Positions 47,009-55,639 are shown, numbered from the stretch's first letter. The stretch is 64,000 nucleotides of DNA from Sphingomonas sp. (GCF_017745215.1 NZ_JAGHZV010000002.1:124001-188000), one strand, 5' to 3'. Notes: generated from the sequence alone by a model not told the origin. Translations and numbers: made by a program.

Positions 47009-47517
47009 TCGAAGCCCTGCTGCTGCTCGCCGCCGGTGCCGCCGCGCCCGCCGACGATCCCTACGCCCCTGCCCGCGCCGGCCAGCTCCAGTGCGTCCGC
47101 CCCAATGTCGAGAAGAAGACCTGCGCGGCGATGACCCGCTACAGCTTCGGCGCGGGCGGCAAGGTGACGAGCGTCTCGACCCAGATGATCGCGCCCCAGC
47201 CGCTGATCACGATGGAGATCACCGACGACGAGAGCTTCGAAGGCAAGGCGCTCTGCTCGGTCGTGAAGGCAGAGACCTTCGACAACGCGGTGTTCAAGCT
47301 CGACGGCAATCCCGCCCCCGCCGATGTCGAGGGCGCGATCCGGCCGCAGCTCAACGGCTTCGTCGCGCCGCTGTTCGGCAAGAAGGCGTGCAGCCTGCTG
47401 GTGCCCGAGGGCGACCATTTGCTCAGCCAGGTGACGATGGACGGCGCCCCGATGGAGCAGCTCAACCAGCCGCTGATCTGGGTGAAACCCGAGGACGGCT
47501 ATACGCTGGGGATGTAA
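47005..47517 (+). CDS. Small secreted protein, first of two tandem paralogues
   Basis: A 170-residue protein with a short signal peptide (MIEALLLLAAGAAAPA). It shares with the next gene the layout DPYAPARAGQLQCVRPNV ... C ... RYSFGAGGKVTS ... ALCSVV ... KKACSLLVPEG ... WVKPEDGY: four matching cysteines, probably two disulfides. Function unknown. Its ATG overlaps the antiporter stop, so all three genes probably share a transcript. Confidence 0.7.
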   Translation: MIEALLLLAAGAAAPADDPYAPARAGQLQCVRPNVEKKTCAAMTRYSFGAGGKVTSVSTQMIAPQPLITMEITDDESFEGKALCSVVKAETFDNAVFKLDGNPAPADVEGAIRPQLNGFVAPLFGKKACSLLVPEGDHLLSQVTMDGAPMEQLNQPLIWVKPEDGYTLGM

Positions 47518-47541
47518 GCCGTTGAGCGAGGGGATGATGTG

Positions 47542-48060
47542 ATGTTCGAAGCGTTCGCAATGCTCGCCGCCGCCGCGCTCCAGACCGCCGACGCGCCGAC
47601 GGACGACCCGCTCGCCCCCGCGCGCGCGGGGAGGGTCCGCTGCATCGATCCCGATGTCGCGCGGCACAATTGCAGCTCGATCGTCCGCTTCAGGGTGCAG
47701 GACGACGGCCGCTTCGAGGCGACCGTCTCGGGGATCATCGAGCCGCGCGTGATGATCGTCTACAAGATCAGCGGCGAGGTACAGGGCAATGCGGTCTGCT
47801 CGATCGTGCGGGTCGACGACTTCCTTGCGGGCAAGCTCTATGTCGAGGACAAACCCGCCACCGCGCTAGAGGCCAACGCCATCCGCGGGCGGCTGGTCAC
47901 GCGGCTGAGCGAGCTCTCGGGCAAACGCCGCTGCTTCATCGATGGGACCGAAGGCCCCGGCGTCACGGCGAACGTGACGGTCAACGGGCTGTTGCACCCG
48001 GAGATGAAGCAGAGCGTCGCCTGGGTCTCGCCCACTGATGGCTATGCTGTGGCCGAATAG
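47542..48060 (+). CDS. Small secreted protein, second tandem paralogue
   Basis: A 172-residue protein with a signal peptide (MFEAFAMLAAAALQTADA) and the same pattern as its neighbour: DPLAPARAGRVRCIDPDVAR ... C ... RFRVQDDGRFEA ... AVCSIV ... KRRCFIDGTEG ... WVSPTDGYAVAE. The four cysteines align. Sequence identity is moderate, so the duplication is old. The ATG at 47542 follows GAGGGGATG; a GTG directly before it is also possible. Its stop lies 3 bases from the end of the convergent pit gene. Confidence 0.7.
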   Translation: MFEAFAMLAAAALQTADAPTDDPLAPARAGRVRCIDPDVARHNCSSIVRFRVQDDGRFEATVSGIIEPRVMIVYKISGEVQGNAVCSIVRVDDFLAGKLYVEDKPATALEANAIRGRLVTRLSELSGKRRCFIDGTEGPGVTANVTVNGLLHPEMKQSVAWVSPTDGYAVAE

Positions 48061-48063
48061 GCC

Positions 48064-49701
48064 TCAGTGCCCGCTGAGCTGCACCAGCGTGAGCATCAGC
48101 CAGTAGAGCCCGCCCGAGAGCGCCATCGCCACCGGCAGCGTGAGCAGCCAGGCCGCGGCGAGCTGGAGCACGGTTCGACCCTGCAGTCCCGCGCCACTCG
48201 CGACGGAGGCGCCCGCGACGCCCGAGGAGAGGATGTGCGTGGTCGACACCGGCAGGCCGAACTGGTCGGCCGCCAGGATGGTCCCCGCCGCGACCAGCTC
48301 GGCCGAAGCGCCCATGCCATAGGTCATGTGCTGCTTGCCGATCCGCTCGCCGACCGTGACGACGATCCGCTTCCAGCCGATCATCGTGCCCAGCCCCAGC
48401 GCCAGCGCCACCACGATCTTCACCCATTGCGGGATGAAGCGCGTGCCCGCCTCGAGCTTGCCCTGGTAATCCTTGAGCGCCGCGCTCTCGGCGTCGTCGA
48501 AGGTGCCCGGGTTCTTGGTGGCGAGCCGCATCGTGTCGAGCACGAGGTACATGTCGTTGCGCACGTTCGAAGTCGCCTCGGCCGGCACTGCCCTGAGCGA
48601 GCCATAGCCTTCGACGCGCTTCGACAGATCGGCCGACAGCGCCCCCATCGCACCGATCGCCTGCGCGCTTTCGGCCTTGCGCTGCTGCAGGGCGCCCTTG
48701 AGCACGGTCCGCGCGGCATCGGGCGTCATCGTCACGCCCGGCGCATGCGCCTGGAAGGCGGCGTTGGCGCTGCTCGCGCTTGCAACGAAGGCCGGCGTGG
48801 CGCTCGCGGGCAGCGTGCGGTTGAGCGCATAGGCGGTCGGCGCGCAGCCGATCAGGATCAGCATGATCAGCCCCATGCCCTTCTGTCCGTCGTTCGAGCC
48901 GTGGCTGAACGAAACGGCGGTGCAGGTGAAGATCAAGAGCGAACGGATGCCGGTCGGCGGCGGCGTGTTGGGCATCGGCGCCTGGTAAAGCCTGGGATTG
49001 CGCAGCACGACGCGCATCACCAACAGCAGGAGCAGCGCAGCGAAGAAGCCGATCAGCGGCGCCATCCAGAGGCCGGTGAGGATCTTGGTCGCCTGGCTCC
49101 AGTCGACGCCCGCGGTGCCGCCGCGCGATCCTGCGGTTAGCAGCTGGTTGGCGAAGCCGACGCCCAGCACCGAGCCGATCAGCGTGTGGCTAGAGCTGTT
49201 GGGCAGGCCGACGTACCAGGTCGCGAGGTTCCAAAGCACTGCCGCGAGGAGCAGCGCGAAGATCATCGCGAAGCCGGCGCCCGAGCCGACGTTGAGGATC
49301 AGGTCCACCGGCAGCAGCGTGATGATCGAATAGGCGACCGCGCCACTCGACACCATCACGCCGAGGAAGTTGAAGAAGCCCGACCAGACCACGGCGAAAT
49401 GCGCGGGCATCGAATTGGTGTAGATCACCGTCGCCACGGCATTGGCGGTGTCGTGGAAGCCGTTCACGAACTCGAAGCCCAGCGCGATCATCAGCGCGAG
49501 CGCGAGGAAGGCGAAGACACCCACCGCCAGCTGCTCGCCGACCCCTGCGGTGTCGGTCATCACGCTCCAGCCGGCGAACGCCAGCCCGCCGATCAGGATC
49601 AGCGCGAAGAGCAGTTTTGCGAGAGGATGAGTCCGATATTCGAAGCGGGGGCTGCTCGTCGGTTCTCCCGACGGCGCCTGGTCCAGTGCTAGGGTCGCCA
49701 T
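48064..49701 (-). CDS. Low-affinity inorganic phosphate transporter, Pit family
   Basis: A 545-residue transporter. The two PHO4 repeats are visible: FVNGFHDTANAVATVIYTNS near residue 78 and ADQFGLPVSTTHILSSGVAG near residue 500, with ATWYVGLPNSSSHTLIGSVLG for the first half. A hydrophilic insert of about 130 residues (about 300-425) lies between the halves, making it longer than E. coli PitA (499). It moves phosphate with protons. The DUF47/PhoU-like partner often found before pit is absent. A Pho-box-like site lies upstream. Confidence 0.92.
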   Translation of the reverse strand: MATLALDQAPSGEPTSSPRFEYRTHPLAKLLFALILIGGLAFAGWSVMTDTAGVGEQLAVGVFAFLALALMIALGFEFVNGFHDTANAVATVIYTNSMPAHFAVVWSGFFNFLGVMVSSGAVAYSIITLLPVDLILNVGSGAGFAMIFALLLAAVLWNLATWYVGLPNSSSHTLIGSVLGVGFANQLLTAGSRGGTAGVDWSQATKILTGLWMAPLIGFFAALLLLLVMRVVLRNPRLYQAPMPNTPPPTGIRSLLIFTCTAVSFSHGSNDGQKGMGLIMLILIGCAPTAYALNRTLPASATPAFVASASSANAAFQAHAPGVTMTPDAARTVLKGALQQRKAESAQAIGAMGALSADLSKRVEGYGSLRAVPAEATSNVRNDMYLVLDTMRLATKNPGTFDDAESAALKDYQGKLEAGTRFIPQWVKIVVALALGLGTMIGWKRIVVTVGERIGKQHMTYGMGASAELVAAGTILAADQFGLPVSTTHILSSGVAGASVASGAGLQGRTVLQLAAAWLLTLPVAMALSGGLYWLMLTLVQLSGH

Positions 49702-49727
49702 GACATCGCCGCACCTGCCCGTCAGGT

Positions 49728-49745
49728 GTGACAGGTTGATGACAT
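49728..49745 (-). promoter_or_regulatory. Possible Pho box upstream of the Pit transporter
   Basis: On the minus strand the site reads ATGTCAT-CAAC-CTGTCAC: two 7-base half-sites spaced as in PhoB boxes (11-base period, TGTCA core in both). It ends 27 bases before the start codon. In Sinorhizobium meliloti PhoB represses a pit operon through such a site; the same sign of control is possible here. Confidence 0.6.
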
Positions 49746-49784
49746 TTCCATTACGGTCGCGATCTCATCGTCATCGATCGTCGG

Positions 49785-51281
49785 TCAATATTGTCCGTAG
49801 CGCCCGCTGACGCTCGCGAGCAACGCTGCAGGGTCGTAGCCGACGCCGTCCTTGAACACCGTGACGACATTGGCGATATCGCCGATCTGCTTCGAGGGGT
49901 CGCCGCGCACGAGCACCAGATCGGCATCCTTGCCCGGCGCGATCGAGCCGATCCGCGCATCGAGCCCTAAATAGGTCGCGCCGTTGAGCGTGCCGATGCG
50001 GATCGCCTCCAGCGGCGTGAAACCCGCCTCGACAAGCAGGATGATCGCGCGCTGGTCGCCGAAGCCGGGGAGGACGTTGCCCGCGCCGGTGGGGTCCGGC
50101 CCGGCGATCAGCAGGCCGCCGGCATCGACGAAGGCGCGCTCCATCGCCAGCTCGTTGGCCCAGAGCGCCGCGCGCTCGGCCTTGCGCACAGGCGACGCGT
50201 TCATCTGGAGCGTGCGGACGTAGAAATAGTCGGCACGCGCCTCGGGCGACATCAAGGCGAGCTGCTGCGGCGGCAGCGTCCGGTAGTTAGGCGAGCTCGT
50301 CTCGAACACCGGCAGCGTCGAGGTCACCGCCACCTTGTGCGCCACCAATATGGCGATCAGTTCCTTGGCCGCGTCGCTCCCGGGTGTCATCGCCTTGAGC
50401 GTCGGCCCGCCGTCGCTCTCCGGGCAGACATCGGGCTGCTTGCCGGGGTCGAGGCTGGTGTTGACCCAGAAGCCGTGCTCGAGATTGTCGATCCCCAGCG
50501 CCGCCGCCTCGGGATAGGTCACCGAGCAGAGGTGGCCGGTCACCTTGATCCCGCGCACATGCGCCGCATCGATCGCGGCCTTCAGCTGGGCGCGGGTGAT
50601 GTTCATATAGGCCTTGAACGACGTCACGCCCTGGTCCGCCCAGAAGTCGACCGTGCGCCGCGCGTCCTCGGCGTCCTTGAGCGGATGCATCTGGAGGAAG
50701 GGGCTGCCCGAGCCTTCGAGATAGGGACCGGTGACGTCCATGTGCGGGCCGGGAAGCTCGCCGCGGTCGATCGCCGCCTTCATGTTGAGGTCGGTATAGG
50801 GCTCGACGCTGCCGGTGGTGCGCAAGGTCGTAACGCCGCCGGCGAGATAGAGCCGCGGCGAGCTGAACGCCATCTGCGGCACCATCAGCGGCGGCTCGCT
50901 GTGCCCCGCGGCGTCGAGGTTGGGCCGGGCGATGTAATATTGGTGGTCGTGCATGCCGACGATGCCGGGCATCAGCGTCATGCCCGTGCCGTTGATCGCC
51001 TGGACGTCATGCGGCAGCGGCACTTCGGCGCCGCCCACCGCGGCGATCCTGCCCGCGGCGATCAGCACCGTCCGGTCCTCGAGCGGCGCGGCGCCGGTTC
51101 CGTCGATCACGCGCACGTGAAGGATGGCGACGCTGCGGTGATCCACCTTGACGAAGGGCTTCACCGCCTCGCCGGGCGTGGCCGGTGCCGGTAGGATGCG
51201 CGCCGCCATGTCGACCTTGTCGGGCCCCGCCGCGCACAGCAGTGCCGCCGCGCCCGCCAACCCCATCGCCCGCATCCGCAT
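49785..51281 (-). CDS. Secreted amidohydrolase (imidazolonepropionase/prolidase-like)
   Basis: A 498-residue metal-dependent hydrolase with signal peptide (1 to about 18). It shows the amidohydrolase pattern: LMPGIVGMHDHQYY near residue 110 (HxH), TSFKAYMN near 220 (carboxylated Lys), VTGHLCSVTYPEA near 245 and DNLEHGFW near 265 (His ligands), AGPDPTGAGN near 400 (Asp), and the C-terminal beta domain GSIAPGKDADLVLVRGDP. Such periplasmic enzymes often act on acyl-dipeptides or lactones; the substrate is not predictable. It is divergent from uvrD. Confidence 0.87.
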   Translation of the reverse strand: MRMRAMGLAGAAALLCAAGPDKVDMAARILPAPATPGEAVKPFVKVDHRSVAILHVRVIDGTGAAPLEDRTVLIAAGRIAAVGGAEVPLPHDVQAINGTGMTLMPGIVGMHDHQYYIARPNLDAAGHSEPPLMVPQMAFSSPRLYLAGGVTTLRTTGSVEPYTDLNMKAAIDRGELPGPHMDVTGPYLEGSGSPFLQMHPLKDAEDARRTVDFWADQGVTSFKAYMNITRAQLKAAIDAAHVRGIKVTGHLCSVTYPEAAALGIDNLEHGFWVNTSLDPGKQPDVCPESDGGPTLKAMTPGSDAAKELIAILVAHKVAVTSTLPVFETSSPNYRTLPPQQLALMSPEARADYFYVRTLQMNASPVRKAERAALWANELAMERAFVDAGGLLIAGPDPTGAGNVLPGFGDQRAIILLVEAGFTPLEAIRIGTLNGATYLGLDARIGSIAPGKDADLVLVRGDPSKQIGDIANVVTVFKDGVGYDPAALLASVSGRYGQY

Positions 51282-51366
51282 CGCCCACTCCCCTGTTGCC
51301 GCACGGGACCATGCCCAGAACGCCGCCGCCGGGCAACCGGCCTTGGCGCTTGCCCCTGACGCGCAC

Positions 51367-51381
51367 GTTCCCTAACTGTTC
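51367..51381 (+). promoter_or_regulatory. LexA (SOS) box at uvrD
   Basis: An exact GTTC-CCTAACT-GTTC, the alphaproteobacterial LexA operator. It ends 4 bases before the uvrD ATG (51386), so it covers the position where a promoter for a leaderless or near-leaderless transcript would lie. No Shine-Dalgarno sequence is visible between the box and the ATG. Confidence 0.65.
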
Positions 51382-51385
51382 GCAG

Positions 51386-53698
51386 ATGTCCGAGCCCGAA
51401 GTCCCCGTCTCCGACGCCCCCTATCTCCAGGGCCTCAACGCCCCCCAGCGCGACGCCGTGCTCACCGTCGACGGCCCGGTGCTCGTCCTCGCCGGCGCCG
51501 GCACGGGCAAGACCGCCGCGCTCACCGCGCGCCTCGCCCACCTGCTGTGGACGCGCCGCGCCTATCCGAGCGAGATCCTAGCGGTCACGTTCACCAACAA
51601 GGCCGCGCGCGAGATGCGCGAGCGCGTCGGTCGGCTCGTCGGCGATGCGGTGGAAGGCATGCCCTGGCTCGGCACCTTCCACGCGATCGGCGCCAAGATG
51701 CTCCGCCGCCATGCCGAGCTCGTCGGGCTGCAGTCGAACTTCACCATACTCGACACCGACGACCAGCTGCGGCTGCTCAAGCAGGTGATCACCGCCGCCG
51801 ACCTCGACGAGAAGCGCTGGCCCGCGCGCCAGCTGGGCGGCCTCATCGACGGCTGGAAGAACAAGGGCCAGACTCCCGCCGACCTCGACGCCGGCGACAA
51901 TGAGAGCTTCGCCAACGGCAAGGGCCGCGCGCTCTACGCGGCCTATCAGGAGCGACTGAAGGCGCTCAACGCCTGCGACTTCGGCGACCTTCTCCTCCAT
52001 GTCCTCACGATCCTGAAGGGCAATCGCGACGTCCTCCAGACCTACCAGCAGCGCTTCCGGTACATCATGGTGGACGAGTATCAGGACACCAACAGCGTCC
52101 AGTATCTCTGGCTCCGCCTGCTCGCGCAGGAGCGCAAGAACATCTGCTGCGTCGGCGACGACGACCAGTCGATCTACTCGTGGCGCGGCGCGCAGGTGGA
52201 GAATATCCTCAAGTTCGAGAAGGACTTCCCCGGCGCCAAGGTGATCCGGCTCGAGCAGAATTACCGCTCGACCCCGCACATCCTCGCCGCCGCCTCTGGG
52301 GTGATCGCCAACAACGCCGGTCGGCTCGGCAAGACGCTGTGGACCCAGCACGACCGGGGTGAGAAGGTCCGCGTGCTCGGCGTGTGGGACGGCCCCGAGG
52401 AAGCGCGTCGCGTCGGCGAGGAGATCGAGGGACTCCAGCGCGGCGGGATGAAGCTCGACAGGTTCGCGATCCTCGTGCGCGCGCAGCACCAGACGCGCGA
52501 GTTCGAGGACCGGTTCATCGCGATCGGCCTGCCCTATCGCATCGTCGGGGGCTTCCGCTTCTACGAGCGTCAGGAGATCCGCGATGCGCTCGCCTATCTC
52601 CGCGTCGTCGCCCAGCCGGCGGACGACCTCGCCTTCGAGCGGATCGTCAACGTCCCCAAGCGCGGGCTCGGCGACAAGGCGCTGGCGAAGGTCCACCAGC
52701 TTGCGCGCGCCGAGGGCGTGCCGCTCACCACCGCGAGCGCGCGCATCCTCGACACCGACGAGCTGACGCCCCAGGCGCGGCGTTCGCTCGGCAACCTCGT
52801 GATCGACATCGCGCGCTGGCGCGACATGGGCGAGAACCTCCCCCATCCCGAGCTCGCGCGCCAGATCCTCGACGAGAGCGGCTATACCGCGATGTGGCAG
52901 GCCGATCGCACCGCTGAGGCCGCGGGCCGGCTCGAGAACCTCAGCGAACTCGTCCGCGCAATGGAGGAATATGAGACGCTCGGCGCGTTCCTCGAGCACG
53001 TCAGCCTGGTGATGGACAACGACGCCAACGCCGACGAGCCCAAGGTGACGATCATGACGATCCACGCCGCCAAGGGGCTGGAGTTCGACACGGTGTTCCT
53101 AGCGGGATGGGAGGAAGGCATCTTCCCCTCGCAGCGTGCGCTCGACGAGGGCGGACTCGCGAGCCTCGAGGAGGAGCGTCGCCTCGCCTATGTCGCGATC
53201 ACTCGCGCGCGGCGGCAGGCGGTGATCCTCCACGCCGCCAACCGGCGCATCTACGGGCAATGGACCTCGTCGCTCCCCTCGCGCTTCATTGCCGAATTGC
53301 CGGGCGCACACATCGAGGAAGAGTCGACGATGTCGGGCGGCGAGAGCCTGTGGCGCGCGAACTGGTCCGAACGGGCGGACCCGTTCGCGGACGTGTCGCG
53401 CGGAACGGGCCGCGGCCCGGGCTGGCAACGCGCGGCGGGAGTGGACCTGAGCAACCCGGGCGGCGGCTATACGGCGCGGACCTTCTCGCGCGAGCCGGCG
53501 CGAGTGCTGGAGAGCCGCGCGAGTGCGGTGAGCTTCGGCGCCAAGCCGCGGAGCGACCTGTCGCTCGGCATGCGCGTGTTCCACCAGAAGTTCGGCTATG
53601 GCGAGATCGTCGAGATCGAAGGCAACAAGCTGGAGATCGAGTTCGAGACGGCCGGGCGGAAGCGGGTGATGGACAGTTTTGTGACGGTGGAGACTTAG
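51386..53698 (+). CDS. uvrD: UvrD/PcrA-type DNA helicase
   Basis: A 770-residue superfamily 1A 3'-5' helicase for nucleotide excision and mismatch repair. Motifs in order: QRDAVLTVDG (Q motif), VLAGAGTGKTAALTARLAHL (I), AVTFTNKAAREMRERV (Ia), IMVDEYQDTNSVQY (II), VGDDDQSIYSWRGA (III), LEQNYRS (IV), VTIMTIHAAKGLEFDTVFLA (V) and EERRLAYVAITRARR (VI). The C-terminal tail (about 695-770) is a Tudor-like RNA-polymerase-contact module (GMRVFHQKFGYGEIVEIEGN). The ATG at 51386 is used; a LexA box lies just upstream. Confidence 0.97.
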   Translation: MSEPEVPVSDAPYLQGLNAPQRDAVLTVDGPVLVLAGAGTGKTAALTARLAHLLWTRRAYPSEILAVTFTNKAAREMRERVGRLVGDAVEGMPWLGTFHAIGAKMLRRHAELVGLQSNFTILDTDDQLRLLKQVITAADLDEKRWPARQLGGLIDGWKNKGQTPADLDAGDNESFANGKGRALYAAYQERLKALNACDFGDLLLHVLTILKGNRDVLQTYQQRFRYIMVDEYQDTNSVQYLWLRLLAQERKNICCVGDDDQSIYSWRGAQVENILKFEKDFPGAKVIRLEQNYRSTPHILAAASGVIANNAGRLGKTLWTQHDRGEKVRVLGVWDGPEEARRVGEEIEGLQRGGMKLDRFAILVRAQHQTREFEDRFIAIGLPYRIVGGFRFYERQEIRDALAYLRVVAQPADDLAFERIVNVPKRGLGDKALAKVHQLARAEGVPLTTASARILDTDELTPQARRSLGNLVIDIARWRDMGENLPHPELARQILDESGYTAMWQADRTAEAAGRLENLSELVRAMEEYETLGAFLEHVSLVMDNDANADEPKVTIMTIHAAKGLEFDTVFLAGWEEGIFPSQRALDEGGLASLEEERRLAYVAITRARRQAVILHAANRRIYGQWTSSLPSRFIAELPGAHIEEESTMSGGESLWRANWSERADPFADVSRGTGRGPGWQRAAGVDLSNPGGGYTARTFSREPARVLESRASAVSFGAKPRSDLSLGMRVFHQKFGYGEIVEIEGNKLEIEFETAGRKRVMDSFVTVET

Positions 53699-54034
53699 CT
53701 ATACGTCGCGTTCCACCATCAGCGCGCCGATGTCCCGACCGCCATAGAATATGCCAAGGATGGCAACGTCCGGTTCCTGCACGACATAGACGATCGTCAC
53801 CGATCGGCGAAAAGGGATAGTTCGGACGCCCGCCCGGATATCGTCGCGGGGCGCTCCACGAAGCGGGAAATAGTCGAGCTCGAAGCATCGCTCGACGATT
53901 GCCTCAGCGAAGCTTTCGGCGATATCTGCCGACGACTGCTCCGCAATATAGGCTTCGATTGATTCAAGATCATCGACCGCCGCTGAGCGGAGGTCACGCG
54001 ATATTGTTTCACGCTTTGGCTTGGCCGCGTTCAC
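53699..54034 (-). CDS. ParE/RelE-type toxin
   Basis: A 111-residue toxin of the ParE/RelE fold: DLESIEAYIAEQSSADIAES, CFELDYFPLRGAPRDDIRAG, VRTIPFRRSVTIVYVVQEPD and AILGIFYGGRDI. The FP-x-x-G and R-x-x-x-Y elements are typical of ParE, which targets gyrase in known cases. The GTG at 54034 lies inside the antitoxin gene (26-base overlap), the common antitoxin-first order. Confidence 0.85.
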   Translation of the reverse strand: MNAAKPKRETISRDLRSAAVDDLESIEAYIAEQSSADIAESFAEAIVERCFELDYFPLRGAPRDDIRAGVRTIPFRRSVTIVYVVQEPDVAILGIFYGGRDIGALMVERDV

Positions 54035-54317
54035 GTCCTTGCCGGAGGGTTTCGCGCACTTCCTCTATCGTAATCCCGCCCGAAGGATTTGCCTTCCACT
54101 CGTCATAGACTGCCGCGACCTTGGTCCGTAGCCAATGCTCGACATCTTCATGGATATCTTCGTCGAGCGCAGCATCCGCCTCCTCCACGGCCAGCGCCAT
54201 AAGCCCGGCCAGGATCACTTCGCTCTCGTTGGCATAGCGCCCCGAAGCCACCCGCACCTGCACAGCCTCGGCCATTTCATCCGGCAATTCGATGCTCAGC
54301 CGCTTGAATTCGCCCAT
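54009..54317 (-). CDS. ParD/CopG-type antitoxin
   Basis: A 102-residue protein. The N-terminal ribbon-helix-helix DNA-binding domain (KRLSIELPDEMAEAVQVRVA ... YANESEVILAGLMALA) is followed by an acidic, probably disordered toxin-neutralising region (EEADAALDEDIHEDVEHWL) and a KANPSGGITIEEVRETL end. It would bind and autoregulate the pair's promoter in the 240-base spacer upstream. Confidence 0.85.
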   Translation of the reverse strand: MGEFKRLSIELPDEMAEAVQVRVASGRYANESEVILAGLMALAVEEADAALDEDIHEDVEHWLRTKVAAVYDEWKANPSGGITIEEVRETLRQGRERGQAKA

Positions 54318-54558
54318 GAGATGCTCCCGTGAAGATACTCCAGACTAGGGAAACCTCCGAAACGGTTCAAGGAACCGAGGCCGCAACAGCCTTCAAGCCG
54401 ATCCATTCCGGGCCAGTCTACATTCCATCGCGTAATCCCTCCAAAGGGTCAATTGACCCGTCGTCATCCGGTCATTCAGAAACGCTTCAGCAACAATGAC
54501 GGAACCGGGGCACACCCCGGCGCGTCATCCTGTGCCGAACCCAAAGAGGAGAACTCCA

Positions 54559-55143
54559 ATGAAACGCTTCCCCGCCCTCACCGCCGCGGCGCTGGCTGCC
54601 GCGAGTGCGCTCGTGGCCGCGACGCCTGCCGCTGCCCAGCGCGGCGACTATCGCTACGTCGCGCCCGAGGAACAGCGCTTCTACGACGCGCAGGCGCGGT
54701 TCGAGCGCGAGTACGAGATCTTCCAGCAGGAGTTCGACCGCTACCGCGCCTGGCGTGCGCAGAACCCCGGCCCGCGCCCCGGCTATCCTGGTCCGGGCGG
54801 CTACCAGGGTCCCGGCGGCTATAACGGCGGCCCCGGCGGCTATTACGACGACCGCGACGAAGGCAGCTACGACCCCAGCCGCTACTATCGCACCGGCCCA
54901 CAGTACCAGGAGCGCGTGCTCGGCGCCGACGATCGCGTCTACCGCGGCCGCGACGGCCAATATTATTGCAAGCGCTCGGACGGCACCACCGGCCTGATCG
55001 TCGGCGGCGCGACCGGCGCGGTGCTCGGCAACGTCATCGACGGCGGCCATTCGCGGGCGGTCGGCACGATCCTCGGCGCGGCGATCGGCGCGGTGGTCGG
55101 CAAGTCGGTCGAGCAGAACCAGAACCAGGTCCGCTGCCGCTAA
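54559..55143 (+). CDS. Glycine-zipper 2TM-domain envelope protein
   Basis: A 194-residue protein with a signal peptide (1-26, cleaved after AAAQ), a coiled-coil-like charged segment (EEQRFYDAQARFEREYEIFQ, 34-53), a Gly/Pro/Tyr-rich linker with GGY repeats (about 75-105), and a C-terminal glycine zipper (GLIVGGATGAVLGNVIDGGH, VGTILGAAIGAVVGKSVE, about 150-185). Related 17-kDa-antigen-like proteins sit in the outer membrane. The ATG has an AGAGGAG site 7 bases upstream. A GGAAC-N17-CGTC match at 54501-54526 resembles a general-stress sigma (EcfG) promoter. Confidence 0.8.
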   Translation: MKRFPALTAAALAAASALVAATPAAAQRGDYRYVAPEEQRFYDAQARFEREYEIFQQEFDRYRAWRAQNPGPRPGYPGPGGYQGPGGYNGGPGGYYDDRDEGSYDPSRYYRTGPQYQERVLGADDRVYRGRDGQYYCKRSDGTTGLIVGGATGAVLGNVIDGGHSRAVGTILGAAIGAVVGKSVEQNQNQVRCR

Positions 55144-55162
55144 ACGGGCCGGAACACGGGAG

Positions 55163-55199
55163 CGCCGCGCGGGGAAACCCGCGCGGCGTTTCGCTTTTT
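55163..55199 (+). terminator. Rho-independent terminator after the glycine-zipper gene
   Basis: A strong GC hairpin (CGCCGCGCGGG / CCCGCGCGGCG around GAAA) followed by TTTCGCTTTTT, beginning 20 bases after the stop at 55143. Confidence 0.85.
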
Positions 55200-55543
55200 C
55201 AGGCCTCGGCGGCGATCAGCGTGGAGTCGGCGAAGCGCGGGTCGCGCGGGTCGAACAACGGGCTGCGGCCGAAGATCCGCTCGGAGATCTTGAGGTCGAC
55301 GAGGCCATCGAGCTTGAAGATGCCGATCTTCTCCTCGCGCGGGGGATTGCCGTCGCGCTCGATCGTGATCGCGCCGGCGAACAGGTCGCCATGGCGCACG
55401 AAGGCGACGTGCGGCGCGAGCACGACATGCCCGCCATTGTAGGTCGCCTCCACGCAACGCTTCGTGGCGATGGCCTCGAAGAGCAAGGGCGCGGGGCCGG
55501 TCGGTGCGGTCATGGTCTCGGTCGTCGGATCACTGCGGTACAT
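55199..55543 (-). CDS. Unknown protein, 114 residues (weak resemblance to WYL-type folds)
   Basis: A short protein starting MYRSDPTTETMTAPTGPAPL, followed by LLFEAIATKRCVEATYNGGH and LAPHVAFVRHGDLFAGAITI, an opening that loosely recalls the WYL-domain pattern, and ISERIFGRSPLFDPRDPRF near the end. No HTH is present. Alternative start at 55513 (MTAPTG). Function unknown. Confidence 0.6.
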   Translation of the reverse strand: MYRSDPTTETMTAPTGPAPLLFEAIATKRCVEATYNGGHVVLAPHVAFVRHGDLFAGAITIERDGNPPREEKIGIFKLDGLVDLKISERIFGRSPLFDPRDPRFADSTLIAAEA

Positions 55544-55639
55544 GATCCGATCATAGGATGCATGGTGCGGTGCAGCAAGGGCGTTGACCGGCTTTTCCTT
55601 TCCCCTTTCGGGTCGAAAAGCCGGCCGCAACGCCTTGAT

